Positions 1 through 9,085 of a stretch of DNA of 19,039 nucleotides are shown in pieces. The stretch is from Deltaproteobacteria bacterium (lineage in GTDB: Bacteria > JADJOY01). The translations under genes were made by a program, and so were the position numbers. The stretch is from positions 1 to 19,039 of the forward strand of contig JADJOY010000002.1 in the NCBI GenBank assembly GCA_016713535.1. Reading direction: 5' to 3'. Each line of letters opens with the position of its first letter. Within the stretch, counting starts at the first letter, position 1. The notes under the pieces were generated by a model. It was not told where the DNA came from. It ran no database searches and worked only from the letters and a program-made list of their open reading frames with translations.

Positions 1-791
1 AGATCGCACTCGATCCGCCACGGCGCAGACCGGCTCAACGCACGCCGAGGAACGCTCCCAGCGGGCACGGCACGCAGCAGAAGAACCGCAGGATGACCAG
101 GTTCATGCCCAGCAGCCCGACGATCATGGCGCCGACGAACCACGCCCCGGCGAAGATCCAGTGATGGCTCGCTCCGGGCGCGAACAGCGCGGCACTCAGG
201 TCCCGCATCGACACCACAGCTCGCGAGCGCCTCACCAGAGCCCCGGGTCGCCCAGATCGGAGGCGGGCTCGAATGCGACCGCGAAGCTGCGCACCAGGGT
301 GAATCGGATCAAGGAGGCCGATCTGCAGCGACTGGAAGCCGCCATCACCAGCATCACGACGAGGATGCCGTACTTGGCCTGGAACGCAGCGGACGGTAGC
401 GGTTGGCGTCGATCGAGTCGCGGTTCGCGCGGATGTCGAGAAGAAACCCACGAACTGGTGGAGGGGGTCGTAAGGACACATCCAGTTGCAGAACACGCGA
501 CCCAGGAGCGGCGTCGGAATCGGCACGAATAGGCCGCGCCACGGCCCTTGTAGACGGTATGGGTGGCGATCGCGGTGCGACCCCGACCAGCGGGTCGAGC
601 TCCAGGAAAACGACACCAGATGGCCAGTTGAGCCTGCTGAACCAGGTGGTCCTTGGAGCAGGAACACGAACAGCCCGAAGAAGAAGGCCTAGGAGAGACC
701 ACGCGCACGTTGGTGATCCGGGCTTCCGCACCCACCACGGCGATCCGTCTCCGGGCTGAATCGAACCCCGCCAGGTAGGCCTTGCCGTCAC
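1..791 (-). CDS. NapH/NosR-like 4Fe-4S membrane polyferredoxin, partial, frameshifted
   Basis: This membrane protein probably carries electrons across or along the inner membrane through 4Fe-4S clusters. Three reading frames must be joined. They give a hydrophobic stretch [10 protein letters not shown] near 660-690, the cluster motif [16 protein letters not shown] near 450-500, a second hydrophobic stretch [11 protein letters not shown] near 350-370, another one ([17 protein letters not shown]) near 90-145, and the second motif [16 protein letters not shown] near 40-90. Paired CxxxCP motifs between membrane helices are typical of the NapH/NosR/FixG-type polyferredoxins. The apparent stop at 35-37 is probably an artefact: another frame continues as [12 protein letters not shown] to the window edge, so the gene is cut off there. 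It directly follows the DUF362 gene and is probably in its operon. The start is uncertain; a GTG at 791 is possible but has no clear ribosome site. Confidence 0.7.
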
Positions 792-812
792 GCCCGCGGG
801 CGGAACACCGCG

Positions 813-1878
813 TCAGCCAACGAGCGTCCTCCTTGACCGCGACGGCGTGCCAGTCCGGATTCGACGGCGGCGGCGGCCTTGCCAGGTGAGCGGGCCGCGG
901 CCCGGGGTTCGCGCGCCAGCAGGTCGTCCCCAGCCGAACGCGTCCGTGGCCAGCGAGTCGGTGCTGGCGACGAGGGCCCTGCCCGGGCGGACGTCCGCGA
1001 GCTCCCGCCCGTGGACCACTCCGCCAGAGCACCCGCGTACCGTCGAGGACCACGAAGGTCGGGCGCAGCATCCGCGCCGCGAGGTCGGTGATGATGCCGT
1101 GGATGTCCCCGGTGGAACTGGTTGCGGCGCCCACCGAGGAGCCCGTACCAGTTCTTGGTGGTCATCGACGCCGCGAGGTTGTAGCCGGTCCTTGACGGGC
1201 GCGACACCGATGACCTTGTCCACGCCCACGAACGGGCGGTGGAAGAACGACCGTAGTTTTCGATGAGCTGGGCGCCAGGCGTGTGCAGCACGTCGAAGTC
1301 GCTCGGCGACGGCAGGTAGACCCGAGCGCCCGCCTCGATGGCGGCGGCGCGAACGCCGCTGCGCTCGAAGCACGCCTCGGCGGCTTCGATCGGGTTGTCG
1401 ACCACCCGGACCTCGGCTTGCGCCCGCCTCCCGAACCAGCCGGATCAGCGCGACCAGCACCTCGGGGTTGGTCGTGGCGCTTGAGCGCAGCGACGCGCTC
1501 GAACGCGACGTTCGCCGACGAGGACGCGGTCGCCGTTCGCTGATGAAACGCCCGATCCCGCCGATGCCGTCGACCGCGGCGCGCACCATCGCGTCGATGC
1601 GATCGCCGCGCGCCACGCCGAGGCCCGCGGCGACGCGCTCGCCGGAACCGCGAACCCTCCTTCCGGGAGGTCAAACATGGCGTGACGCGCAGGCTTCCCT
1701 CGCTCGCCGTCCGGATCGCGAAGCGAGAAATCGGGAGGCCGGGCGGCGCGAGAGCATGGCCCACCCCGCCGCAGACGCTCGCGATCACGCCGGCCTGGCG
1801 CAGGAAGCGGCAGCGGCTCTGTGCCCGAGCGTCGACCGGCGTACCCCACACGGTCTCCGGGTCCCCACGCTCAGCCAT
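813..1878 (-). CDS. DUF362 domain protein with possible Tat signal, frameshifted
   Basis: DUF362 proteins are poorly characterised, often exported, and commonly encoded beside 4Fe-4S proteins. An ATG at 1878 opens a frame with [20 protein letters not shown], which resembles a twin-arginine signal in which the second arginine of the pair reads as cysteine; this may be a base error or a real loss. Joined frames then give RFISE followed by DRVL, a conserved [10 protein letters not shown] stretch, [19 protein letters not shown] near 1340-1400, and [20 protein letters not shown] near 1105-1165. The last matches the conserved K-N-x-x-G-L-L-G-G-R core of the family. The C-terminal part has [13 protein letters not shown], and the most likely end is TLVG followed by the stop at 813-815. 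At least four frame changes are needed. Its neighbours are a DUF6599-like gene upstream and a polyferredoxin gene downstream. Confidence 0.75.
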
Positions 1879-1884
1879 GCGACG

Positions 1885-3057
1885 TCCCCCGACATCGTAA
1901 TGGTCACCCCGCCCGACGAGGTAAATCCCCGGACGCGGCCCTTGCCGCCCCGCGAGGTTGGCGGCACGGGCGGGAACGACTCGAGACGCCGCGGCGAGCC
2001 GCAGGATGGCCTTCTCGCCACCCGCCTCGGTGGGCGCTCCGCGCACGCGCGAACACGAACGCTCGCTGGGCCCGCGCGCGATGGTCGCCAACGAGCTCAA
2101 GTCGCGATCCCGCACCCAGGTCTGCCGCCCAGCTTCATCGTCGCCGTAGCTCGCGAAGGTGACCACGAACTGGTCGGCCAGCGCCCCCTGCCGGGGCTTC
2201 CGTCCGCGGCAGCCATGACCCACAGCTCGGTCGCCCCGTCGTCGAGGAGCGCCGAATACGTCGCTGGCGAAGCCGAACGAAAACGCTCCCTCGCGATGGA
2301 ACTCGATCCGGCCCGCGGCGATGCCGAGCTGGCCGAAGAGCCGGTGCGCCCACGGCAGCTCCTGGGCCTGCGACGCGAAGGCGGCCTGGACCCGCTCCTT
2401 CACGTGCAGCAGTGCGGCGCGCGTCGCCTCCGCTTCGTCCGAGGCGATCGCGCGCAGATAGTAGCGCCCTGGGTGAGGTAGAGGGCATTGCGGTCGAGGT
2501 GCCAGAGTCCGGCGGGTGGGTCTCGGCAACGACCTCGGCGGACTTCTCGCCGCCGTAGGCGCCGAGCGCGTTCTCGGCGTTCCCCATGTCGTAGAGCTCG
2601 AGGTCGATCGAGGTCCCAGGCGCTGCGCCGCCGGGTGCGGCCATGAGCGAGACGAACGACAGGGTCTCGAAGCCACGCGACGTGAAGCAGTTCGCGCGAC
2701 CGTCGATCTTCTCGGAGAGATTCTCGGAGTCAGTCACCGCCGGCCGGCCCTCGGTGAAACCGGGCGGCGCCAGATCGCCGGGCAGCGCACCTCGCGCCGC
2801 GGGCTCGCCGTCTCCGTCGCCGTGGACCCGTGGCCGCCTCCGGCCGGCGCGGCCCGAGCGCTGACGCGACTCACGCTCTTCGCGGGATCCCCGGCGAGCG
2901 CTTCCAGAGGCACTCGCGCAGCGCAGGATCGGATGGGCTCCATCCATCGCACCCAGAGCCCCACCGCGGCGATCATGCAGAGCACCGCCGCGCCCGCGAC
3001 GACCTCGCCACGCGCATAGCGGCGGCGGTAGTGACGCCACGGACTGGGGTTCAGCAC
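1885..3057 (-). CDS. DUF6599-like membrane-anchored protein, frameshifted
   Basis: The function is not known. A GTG start at 3057 is preferred because GAGGAG lies six bases upstream (3064-3069). The N-terminus VLNPSPWRHYRRRYARGE is basic and is followed by one hydrophobic segment, VVAGAAVLCMIAAVGLWVRW, so the body of the protein is probably periplasmic. After a frame change come ENLSEKIDGRANCFTSRGFE near 2660-2730, SIDLELYDMGNAENALGAYG near 2555-2615, RYYLRAIASDEAEATRAALL near 2410-2465 and IEFHREGAFSFGFASDVF near 2255-2310. The pattern of an E-K-I-D/N-G-x-A block followed by D-M-G-x-x-x-x-A-x-G-x-Y fits the DUF6599 family as I recall it. The C-terminal end is not resolved: its frame runs into the DUF362 start, so the two genes probably abut or overlap. 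It appears to be the first gene of the redox group. Confidence 0.62.
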
Positions 3058-3206
3058 GCGCCGCTCCTCGTGCGCGTAGCGAAGTCGGCGCGGGGCGCGC
3101 AGGCCGGGCGCGCGCACGGCTGGCGGCGGAAGGTCGCTCGGTCGGCATCCTCCGGGTCCCGCGAGACCCTAGTCGAACGCCCGCGGCCCGAACAACTGGC
3201 CGCGAC

Positions 3207-5160
3207 TCACCCGGCGCGCGAACCGTCGCGACGCGATAGCGTCTCACTCCACGGCACCGGTCCGCGGTTCGTGACCTCGATCGTCAGCCGGGACTTGCCG
3301 TGCGTCAGCGAAGCCGGCAGCCACAGATCGCTTTCCCCCAGCGCTGGACGGCGTTGGCGCGCACGTCGTACCACGTGCCCGCAAACCGGCCATCGACCCG
3401 ACCACGGCGGTCTGACGGCCGAGTCGACGGTCGAACCGGCGGCGGAGAAGCACACCCGCGTTGCCAGGCGAGATCGTCACCTCGAACCGCGACGAGCCGC
3501 GAACGTCGCGTCCCCCCATCACGCACCCGCGTGACGTCGTCGTCACCCTCGAACACCGAGTCGAGGGCCCCGTCGGCGACGCATCCGTCGCGCCGTAGCG
3601 GTGGCTCGCCTCCGACGCCGGGTCGCCGACGTCGAGCTCGTCCGTCCATTCCGCCAGGGGATCCAGGCGCCGATACAGGTAGGTCACGCTCTCGTGGTCG
3701 TCGTGCACGTCCTCGTCGTCGCGGTCGTGCTCGATGGAGAAGCGCGCACCGTCGACGAAAGACACCAGGTCCCCACGTGCGCGCTCGGTAGGCGCCGGTG
3801 CCTCCACGTGAGACCAAGCGGCGACAGCCTGTACGGCGCGCGCCGTGGAGGGGCGCCGAGAACCGGCCGAAGAGGAAGTACCAGCCGCCGTTGAAGTAGT
3901 CCTCGGTCCCGGTGCCGTGGAGAGCGGGAGTCGCGGCGCCGTCGAGGTGGAAGCGCTCGTCCCCCTCAGGTAAGGTCCCGATCGGCGAGCCCCGCATCGC
4001 GTAGCTCACGCCCACGAGGTGGCCGGCGCCACCGACTCGGCGAAGCCGTAGTCGCGGCCGAGCGTGGTCGGCGCCTCGTGGCGGTGGATCGCCGAAGTAG
4101 CCGGACGCCCGCAGGGTAGGCACGCCGCAGCACCTCGATCTCGTGCGCAAGCGTGACGGGCCCGCGGCCCCGGTTCTCGACGCGGACCTCGGCGGCGCTC
4201 CAGAACGGCATCGGGAACCGGCTGACGTAGCGCCCCTCGTGGAGACCGAATAGCAGCCCCGCCGCGGGACGGTCGGTTCGCGCCGAGCCGAAGAAGAGCG
4301 GCAGCGGCGCCTCGACGTCGGCCACCGCGTGGTCGTCCCAGCGCGCGACCAGCCAGATCGAGCTCGCCAGGTCGTCGAGATGGCTCGAGAGCTCTAGCGC
4401 GAGGTTCCACACCCGCGGCGGCCCCCGTTCGATCAGGATCGGACGCGCCTCACCAGCTCGAGGCGCGCTCGACCGGCGAACCGCTCGACCGAGGCAGAGG
4501 GCTTGGGATCACGCTCGGGATGACGCCACGCGTCGGTCAAGGTCGAGACGTCGAGCGCCGGCGTGAAGGCCTGCACGGGGTGGTCGAGGTCGTAGCGACG
4601 GTAGGTCACCGCGTAGAACTCGGCGGGACGCGAGCGTGATCTTGGCGCGCTGCTCGTAGCAGACCGGCACGTAGCTCACGAAGCCACCGCTCGACCTCGT
4701 GGCTCCCAGCACCAGTGGCGCGACGAACGGCGGGCGCTGGCCTCGAAGAGCTCGAGGAACGCCTCGTCGACCACGGGCCGCTCGAGGTCGTCGACGTAGA
4801 TCCGCACGCGACCGAGCCACGCGAGCTTGGCCGTGAACCAAACACGGTAGACGCACACCCGGGGCCGTAGTCGTCGAACACCACGTGCTCACCGCGCTCG
4901 TCGACGTAGAGCTCGGTGTGGCCCGCGAAGCCGTCCTCGTTCCCACCCGCGGGATCGGCGCTCGACACCTGAAGCGTCTGTCCGCCGAGCCGGAGGAGGG
5001 GCAACGCCGCGAGGTCGGCGACGGCCTCCACGCCGGGCGCAGGTAGGCCGAGGTTGGTGACGAGCATCGGCGCCGGCACCACGACGCGAGACCTCGGGCT
5101 CTCGTCACTCGAGCACCCGAGCGTCATGACGACGGCCAAGGCGATCGATCGGCTTCTCAT
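3207..5160 (-). CDS. DUF2961 (GH172-type) glycoside hydrolase, putative lipoprotein, frameshifted
   Basis: DUF2961 proteins, assigned to glycoside hydrolase family 172, are exo-acting enzymes on fructo- or arabinofuranosides. The hallmark [13 protein letters not shown] is present near 3870-3920, preceded by [20 protein letters not shown]. The ATG at 5160 begins [18 protein letters not shown], a short signal with a possible lipobox ending at C16, so the protein may be lipid-anchored outside the cytoplasm. Further pieces in order are [20 protein letters not shown] (about 4885-4945), [20 protein letters not shown] (about 4750-4810), the block [20 protein letters not shown] (about 4350-4410), [20 protein letters not shown] near 3695-3755, and a C-terminal beta domain ending [18 protein letters not shown]. 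Its length of about 650 codons is at the long end for the family. At least six frame changes are needed. It has no carbohydrate-related neighbours, so the substrate cannot be guessed. Confidence 0.8.
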
Positions 5161-5213
5161 CGGGCGACTGGCACGCCACTTGAAGCGTTCGACGTCGACG
5201 ACCCTCGATGCAC

Positions 5214-5336
5214 CTATATGCAACGTCACGATTCGTAGCGACCGGTCTCGGCGTCCCATCGGCTTCGGCGGCGACGAAGCGCCGCCCTCCAGCCCGTTCG
5301 GCGCAAGGGCGATCCAAATCGTGGTGGCCCATTTAG
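5214..5336. repeat. 123-bp imperfect inverted repeat element, copy 1
   Basis: This stretch recurs at 11379-11502 with only one substitution (G/C near 5308) and a small difference near 5255 (CCC against CCAC). The ends form a 22-base imperfect inverted repeat, CTATATGCAACGTCACGATT against CTAAATGGGCCACCACGATT, 15 of 22 matching, with a perfect CACGATT/AATCGTG core. Two internal six-base stems overlap and exclude each other: GCTTCG/CGAAGC (5262-5267 with 5275-5280) and GGCGGC/GCCGCC (5267-5272 with 5281-5286). It lies between the divergent hydrolase and radical SAM genes and ends 22 bases before the latter's start. It could be a MITE-like element or a structured regulatory RNA. No target duplication is visible. 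Confidence 0.85.
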
Positions 5337-5358
5337 GAGTTCCGAGAAAGGGGGCAAG

Positions 5359-6425
5359 GTGTCCTTCGTCTTCGGACCGGTGCCGTCGCGCCGGCTCGGT
5401 CGTTCGCTGGGGATCGATCCGATCCCGTTCAAGACCTGCAACTGGAACTGTGTCTATTGCCAGCTCGGGCGGACCTCCCCGCTCACCCGCGAGCGATCCC
5501 GCTTCCATCCCGCCGAGGCGATTCTCGCCGAGGTCGACGACGCGCTCCAGCGACTCGCGCCCGGGGACGTCGACTGGATCACCTTCGTCGGTTCGGGCGA
5601 GCCGACGCTCCACGCCGACCTCGGTGCGATGATCCGCGCCGTGAAGGTCCGCGCGCCGTGGCCCGTGGCCGTGATCACGAACGGCTCGCTGCTCGGAGAC
5701 GCCGGCGTGCGCGCCGAGATCGCGGCGGCCGACGCCGTGCTTCCGTCGCTCGACGCCGCCGATGAGACTCGGTTCCTGCGCCTCAACCGGCCCGCCGCGG
5801 GCGCGAGCCTCGCGGGTCTCGTCGAGGGCCTGATCGCACTGCGCCACGAGTTCGAGGGAAAGCTGTGGCTGGAAGTGATGCTGGTCCGGGGCGAGAACGA
5901 CGACGAGACCACGCTGCGCGGGCTCGCCGACCACATCCGGCGGATTCGGCCCGACGAAGTGCACATCAACGTGCCGATCCGCCCCCCGGCCGAGGCATGG
6001 GTCGAGCCGCCCGACCCAGAGGGGAATGATGCGGGCGATCGCGATTCTCGGATCGGACGCGCGTACGCTCGCGCTCCCCGCCTTCGATCTGGCGCTGCCG
6101 CTCGACGCGTCGCCGGCGGAGGCGGTGGCCAACCTCGTCATGCGCCATCCGCTGCGAGCGGGACGTCGTCGAGGCGCTGCGGCGCTGGCCGCGGCCGCGA
6201 GTCGAGGCGGCCCTCGCCGAGCTCGCATCGGACGGTCGGATCCAGCGGGTCGAGCGCTTCGGTGAGACGTTCCTCGCCTATGGCGGCGCTCGATTCCGGG
6301 AGACCGGACGCCAACCACACGGGGCCGGACGCGGCTGCGTCGGCTCGTCCGCGTCCGGCGACGAATCCTCGCCCCAGACACCACCCCGGAGCCGGGGGTT
6401 GACGCGCAGGGAGAGGCCGTCGTGA
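5359..6425 (+). CDS. Radical SAM protein, COG0731-like
   Basis: This is a cytoplasmic 4Fe-4S enzyme that cleaves S-adenosylmethionine to a radical; its substrate is unknown. The start is GTG at 5359 with a purine-rich ribosome site (about 5344-5354). The N-terminus VFGPVPSRRLGRSLGIDPIP and the cluster motif CNWNCVYCQLG (three cysteines, CxxxCxxC, residues about 28-35) are typical of the COG0731-like subfamily. VGSGEPTLHADLG holds the G-E-P motif. The first 220 codons are clean. One extra base near 6021-6026 (GGGGAATG) moves the frame to MMRAIAILGSDA, and an extra G at 6160-6162 moves it again to DVVEALRRWPRPRVEAALAE, a winged-helix-like C-terminus. The stop TGA at 6423-6425 overlaps the GTG start of the ZIP gene, so the two are probably translated together. 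Confidence 0.85.
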
Positions 6426-7159
6426 CGACCCTCGCGTGGATCGTGCTCGGCGGCCTCGGGATGGCGGCGATCTCACTCGTGGGATCCGTGACGCTGGTCC
6501 TTCGCGAGGCGACGCTGAAGCGCCTGCTGCTGCCGCTGGTGGCGTTCGCTGCCGGCTCGCTGATCGGAGGCGCGCTGTTCCACATGGTGCCGGCGGCCCT
6601 CGCGACCCTGCCCGCCGCGATCGCGCTGCGCTGGGTGGCGCTCGGTTTCCTGGTGTTCTTCGGCCTCGAGCAATTCCTCCACTGGCACCACTGCCACCGG
6701 GCCTCCGCAGGGTGCAGGAAGCCGCTCACCTACCTCATCCTCCTCGGCGACGGGCTCCACAACTTCCTCGGCGGGCTGGCGATCGCGGGCGTGCTCCTGG
6801 TCGACGTCCGACTCGGCGTGGCCGCCTGGCTCGCGGCGGCCGCCCACGAGATTCCACAGGAGCTCGGCGATTTTGGCGTGCTGATCCACGGCGGCTGGAG
6901 CAAGCGCACCGCCCTCCTCTTCAACCTGTTCTCCGGCCTCACGTTCCTGGCCGGTGGGTTGATCGCCTACGCCGCTTCCGCTCACGTCGACGTGACCTGG
7001 CTGGTGCCGCTCGCGGCCGGGAACTTCCTCTACATCGGCGCCTCGGACCTGGTCCCCGAGGTCAACAAGCCCCACACCCTCGGCGCGAGTCTCGTCCACT
7101 TCGCCACGTTCGCGGCGGGTTTGGGCTTGCTCTTGGCCGTCGGGCATGTGGCCGACTGA
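6422..7159 (+). CDS. ZIP family divalent metal transporter
   Basis: An inner-membrane importer for zinc, iron or manganese, intact at 245 residues, the usual size. The start is GTG at 6422, overlapping the previous stop by four bases (GTGA), with AGGGAGAGG at 6408-6416. About seven to eight hydrophobic segments are visible. The histidine-rich loop HWHHCH lies at about residues 82-87. TM4 has GDGLHNFLGGLAIAG and TM5 has AAHEIPQELGDFGVL, which are the two metal-binding helices of the family. Where many ZIP proteins have HNxxDG in TM4, this one has HNFLGG, so one aspartate ligand is missing. The gene converges on a CDF metal exporter, and 67 bases separate the two stops. Confidence 0.93.
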   Translation: MTTLAWIVLGGLGMAAISLVGSVTLVLREATLKRLLLPLVAFAAGSLIGGALFHMVPAALATLPAAIALRWVALGFLVFFGLEQFLHWHHCHRASAGCRKPLTYLILLGDGLHNFLGGLAIAGVLLVDVRLGVAAWLAAAAHEIPQELGDFGVLIHGGWSKRTALLFNLFSGLTFLAGGLIAYAASAHVDVTWLVPLAAGNFLYIGASDLVPEVNKPHTLGASLVHFATFAAGLGLLLAVGHVAD

Positions 7160-7224
7160 GCGGCTTGCGCCACACCCTTGGCGGACCCGGCCCTGGCGGC
7201 CTCCCCAGAGCGAAGACGCGGGAG

Positions 7225-7240
7225 CCTCACCCAGGTGAGG
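7225..7240. terminator. Possible hairpin between convergent genes
   Basis: CCTCAC (7225-7230) and GTGAGG (7235-7240) form a perfect six-base stem with a four-base loop, lying just past the ZIP gene and overlapping the stop of the CDF gene. There is no T-run on either side, so a role in termination is only a guess from its position. Confidence 0.25.
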
Positions 7241-8449
7241 TGAGCGCCTCGCGGGTAGCCACATCGATCGCTTCGGGCAACGTGGTCGCAGCGGTGGCGC
7301 GCACCCCGATCCCGGCCTCGCCGAAGACGTGAGCGGGCCCCGGCCCCTGCGGGATCTCCCGGGTCAGCACCACGTCGACCTTCATCTCCGCCAGCCATTC
7401 CGCGACGCTCACGCCCTTGCCCTCGGCCCGAGCCGCGTGCGGGTTGGCCAGCGTACGCTGCTCCTCGATGGCCCCGTCGGCACTGCACACTGTCACCAGG
7501 GCGAAACGCGGCGCCCTACCGAAGTGAGCGCTCACGGCGCCATCTTCCGCGAGCGGAATCGCGTACCGGAGCGACGCCGCGGACGGCGCCTCCAGGTGCA
7601 GGAGCACCCGCTCGACCTGGGCACCGTGCGCCGCACGGTCCCCTCCACGCGCGCAACGGCCGCCTGGGCGGCTGTCACGTCGGTGGGCCGAAGCGCGATC
7701 CCCGCCTCGATGAACCGGTAGCGCCCCGCGTTTCGGCCGGTGACCCAGCGCACCTCTCGAACGGCGGGATCGCCTCGAACGATGTCGCGGATCTCGATCA
7801 AGCACCGGGCATCCACCGACGCATCGAGCAGCACCCGCAGCGCGTCGCGCAACCGATCCCAGCCCGTCTTGACGACCACCACCACGATCGCCAGCGCGGC
7901 CGGCCGGTCCAAGCGGACATCGATCCAGCCGGAGACCAACGCGGCCAACGCGAGCATCGCCGTGAAGGCATGCAATCGATATTCGCGCGCGTCCGCGATC
8001 AGCGCCGGCGATCCAGCCGCCCGCCCGGCACGCATCTCGAAATGGCCAAAGACCAAGGGGATCGCGCCCCCGAGCAGCACCAGCGCGACCATCCAGGCGC
8101 TCGCACGAGGCGGCGACGCCGGTGCGAGCACAGCATCGCGCACGATCTCGTAGGCCGTGATGAACACCAGCGCCGCGATCACCAACGCCACGACGTTCTC
8201 GGCCTTGTAGAGCCCGTACGGGAAGCTGGGCGTGGAGCGCGTCGCGATCACGAGCCCCGCGACGACCGAGGCGGCGGCGAGGAGGTCCGCGACGTCATGC
8301 ACGACCTCGGCGCTCACCGCCAAGCTCCCCGATGCCACCGCCACCAAACCGTTCAGGAGCACGAGGACGCCGGTGACGGCGACCGATCCCCACCCCCACC
8401 GCACCAAATCGGCGCCACCGCCGTCGCCGAGCCCGTCGCCGGACGCCAT
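7227..8449 (-). CDS. CDF metal cation exporter fused to a NifX/NifB-type domain, one frameshift
   Basis: A membrane proton-coupled divalent metal exporter with an extra C-terminal metal- or cofactor-binding domain. The ATG at 8449 has GGGAGG about eight bases upstream. Residues about 15-210 form the transporter with around six hydrophobic segments. TM2 carries SAEVVHDVAD (HxxxD). The TM5 position carries DAREYRLHAF, giving ExxxH where the family usually has HxxxD or DxxxD. A cytoplasmic CDF tail follows (IRDIVRGDPAVREVRWVTGR). The frame breaks near 7620, and the second frame continues QVERVLLHLEAP and then LAEDGAVSAHFGRAPRFALV, the start of a dinitrogenase iron-molybdenum cofactor biosynthesis (NifX/NifB C-terminal) domain of about 105 residues. 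Such fusions are known among CDF proteins. It is the last gene of the stress group, 37 bases after the superoxide dismutase gene. Confidence 0.88.
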
Positions 8450-8486
8450 GGTCGTGCCTCCCGCCGGTCACGACCCGACTGACCCG

Positions 8487-9029
8487 CTACTTGCGGATCA
8501 CGCCGCAGCCGATACGCGAACCGGCCGCGCCGGCCGGATCCGACACGTAGTCGTCGGCATGATCGTGGACTACGAGCGACGAGCCGTCGGCGTCGAACAG
8601 CGTTCCCTCGCCCTCGGCGAGGGTGAGCCCGGGCACGAAGGTCTCGTACGCGAAGCTCATGTTGCCCGGCGTGTGGACGTTGGGAAGGTCGCCGAGATGC
8701 GGCCCGCCCACCGACATCAGACCGTGCTTCTTCCCGGTCGGGTTGAAATGGCCACCCGCGCTCTGGAAGCCACCCGCCGGCTCGCACTTGCCGACCGCGT
8801 GGATGTGGAACGCATGAACGCCGGTGGGAAGTCCCTCGAAGCCGACGTTCAACAGAACTCCGTTGGGAGCCTCGGTGAGCGTCGCGCTCCCCAGGACCTC
8901 GCCGTCGAGGCCGGTGATCGCCGCCGTCGCCGTCTTCGGGGCGTCGGCGGCGCTCGCGGCAGATGCAACCGGAAGCACCAGCGCGAGGAGCAAGGCCGTC
9001 GGGAGCGAGCGCGTGCGTCGGCGATTCAT
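8487..9029 (-). CDS. sodC: Cu/Zn superoxide dismutase, exported
   Basis: Converts superoxide to hydrogen peroxide and oxygen in the periplasm. It is intact at 180 residues. The ATG at 9029 has a strong AGGAGG site about eight bases upstream. Residues 1-28 form a signal peptide: MNRRRTRSLP, then a hydrophobic core LLLALVLPVASAASA. The copper and zinc ligands are visible: HAFHIHAVGKC (H-x-H), GGHFNPTGKKHG, GGPHLGDLPNV and VVHDHADDY; the C-terminal GSRIGCGVI supplies the second cysteine of the conserved disulfide. It sits 56 bases downstream of a peroxiredoxin gene, which fits stepwise removal of superoxide and then peroxide, though the two enzymes probably act in different compartments. Confidence 0.95.
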   Translation of the reverse strand: MNRRRTRSLPTALLLALVLPVASAASAADAPKTATAAITGLDGEVLGSATLTEAPNGVLLNVGFEGLPTGVHAFHIHAVGKCEPAGGFQSAGGHFNPTGKKHGLMSVGGPHLGDLPNVHTPGNMSFAYETFVPGLTLAEGEGTLFDADGSSLVVHDHADDYVSDPAGAAGSRIGCGVIRK

Positions 9030-9085
9030 GGCGTGCCTCCTCCTGCGGCGGCCCACGTCCGCGCGAGCGCCGCCGAGCCACCCGA

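Noticed and set aside
5214-5336. Integron attC site
   Set aside because: Length and foldback shape are similar, but neither copy has the R-prime GTTRRRY or matching RYYYAAC boxes, and no integrase or gene cassette array is present.
4606-6729. A 707-residue open frame on the minus strand across the radical SAM and hydrolase genes
   Set aside because: Only its C-terminal third, from the ATG at 5160, is real (the GH172 N-terminus). The rest is the antisense of the radical SAM and ZIP genes and has the Arg/Pro/Ser-rich makeup of a shadow frame.
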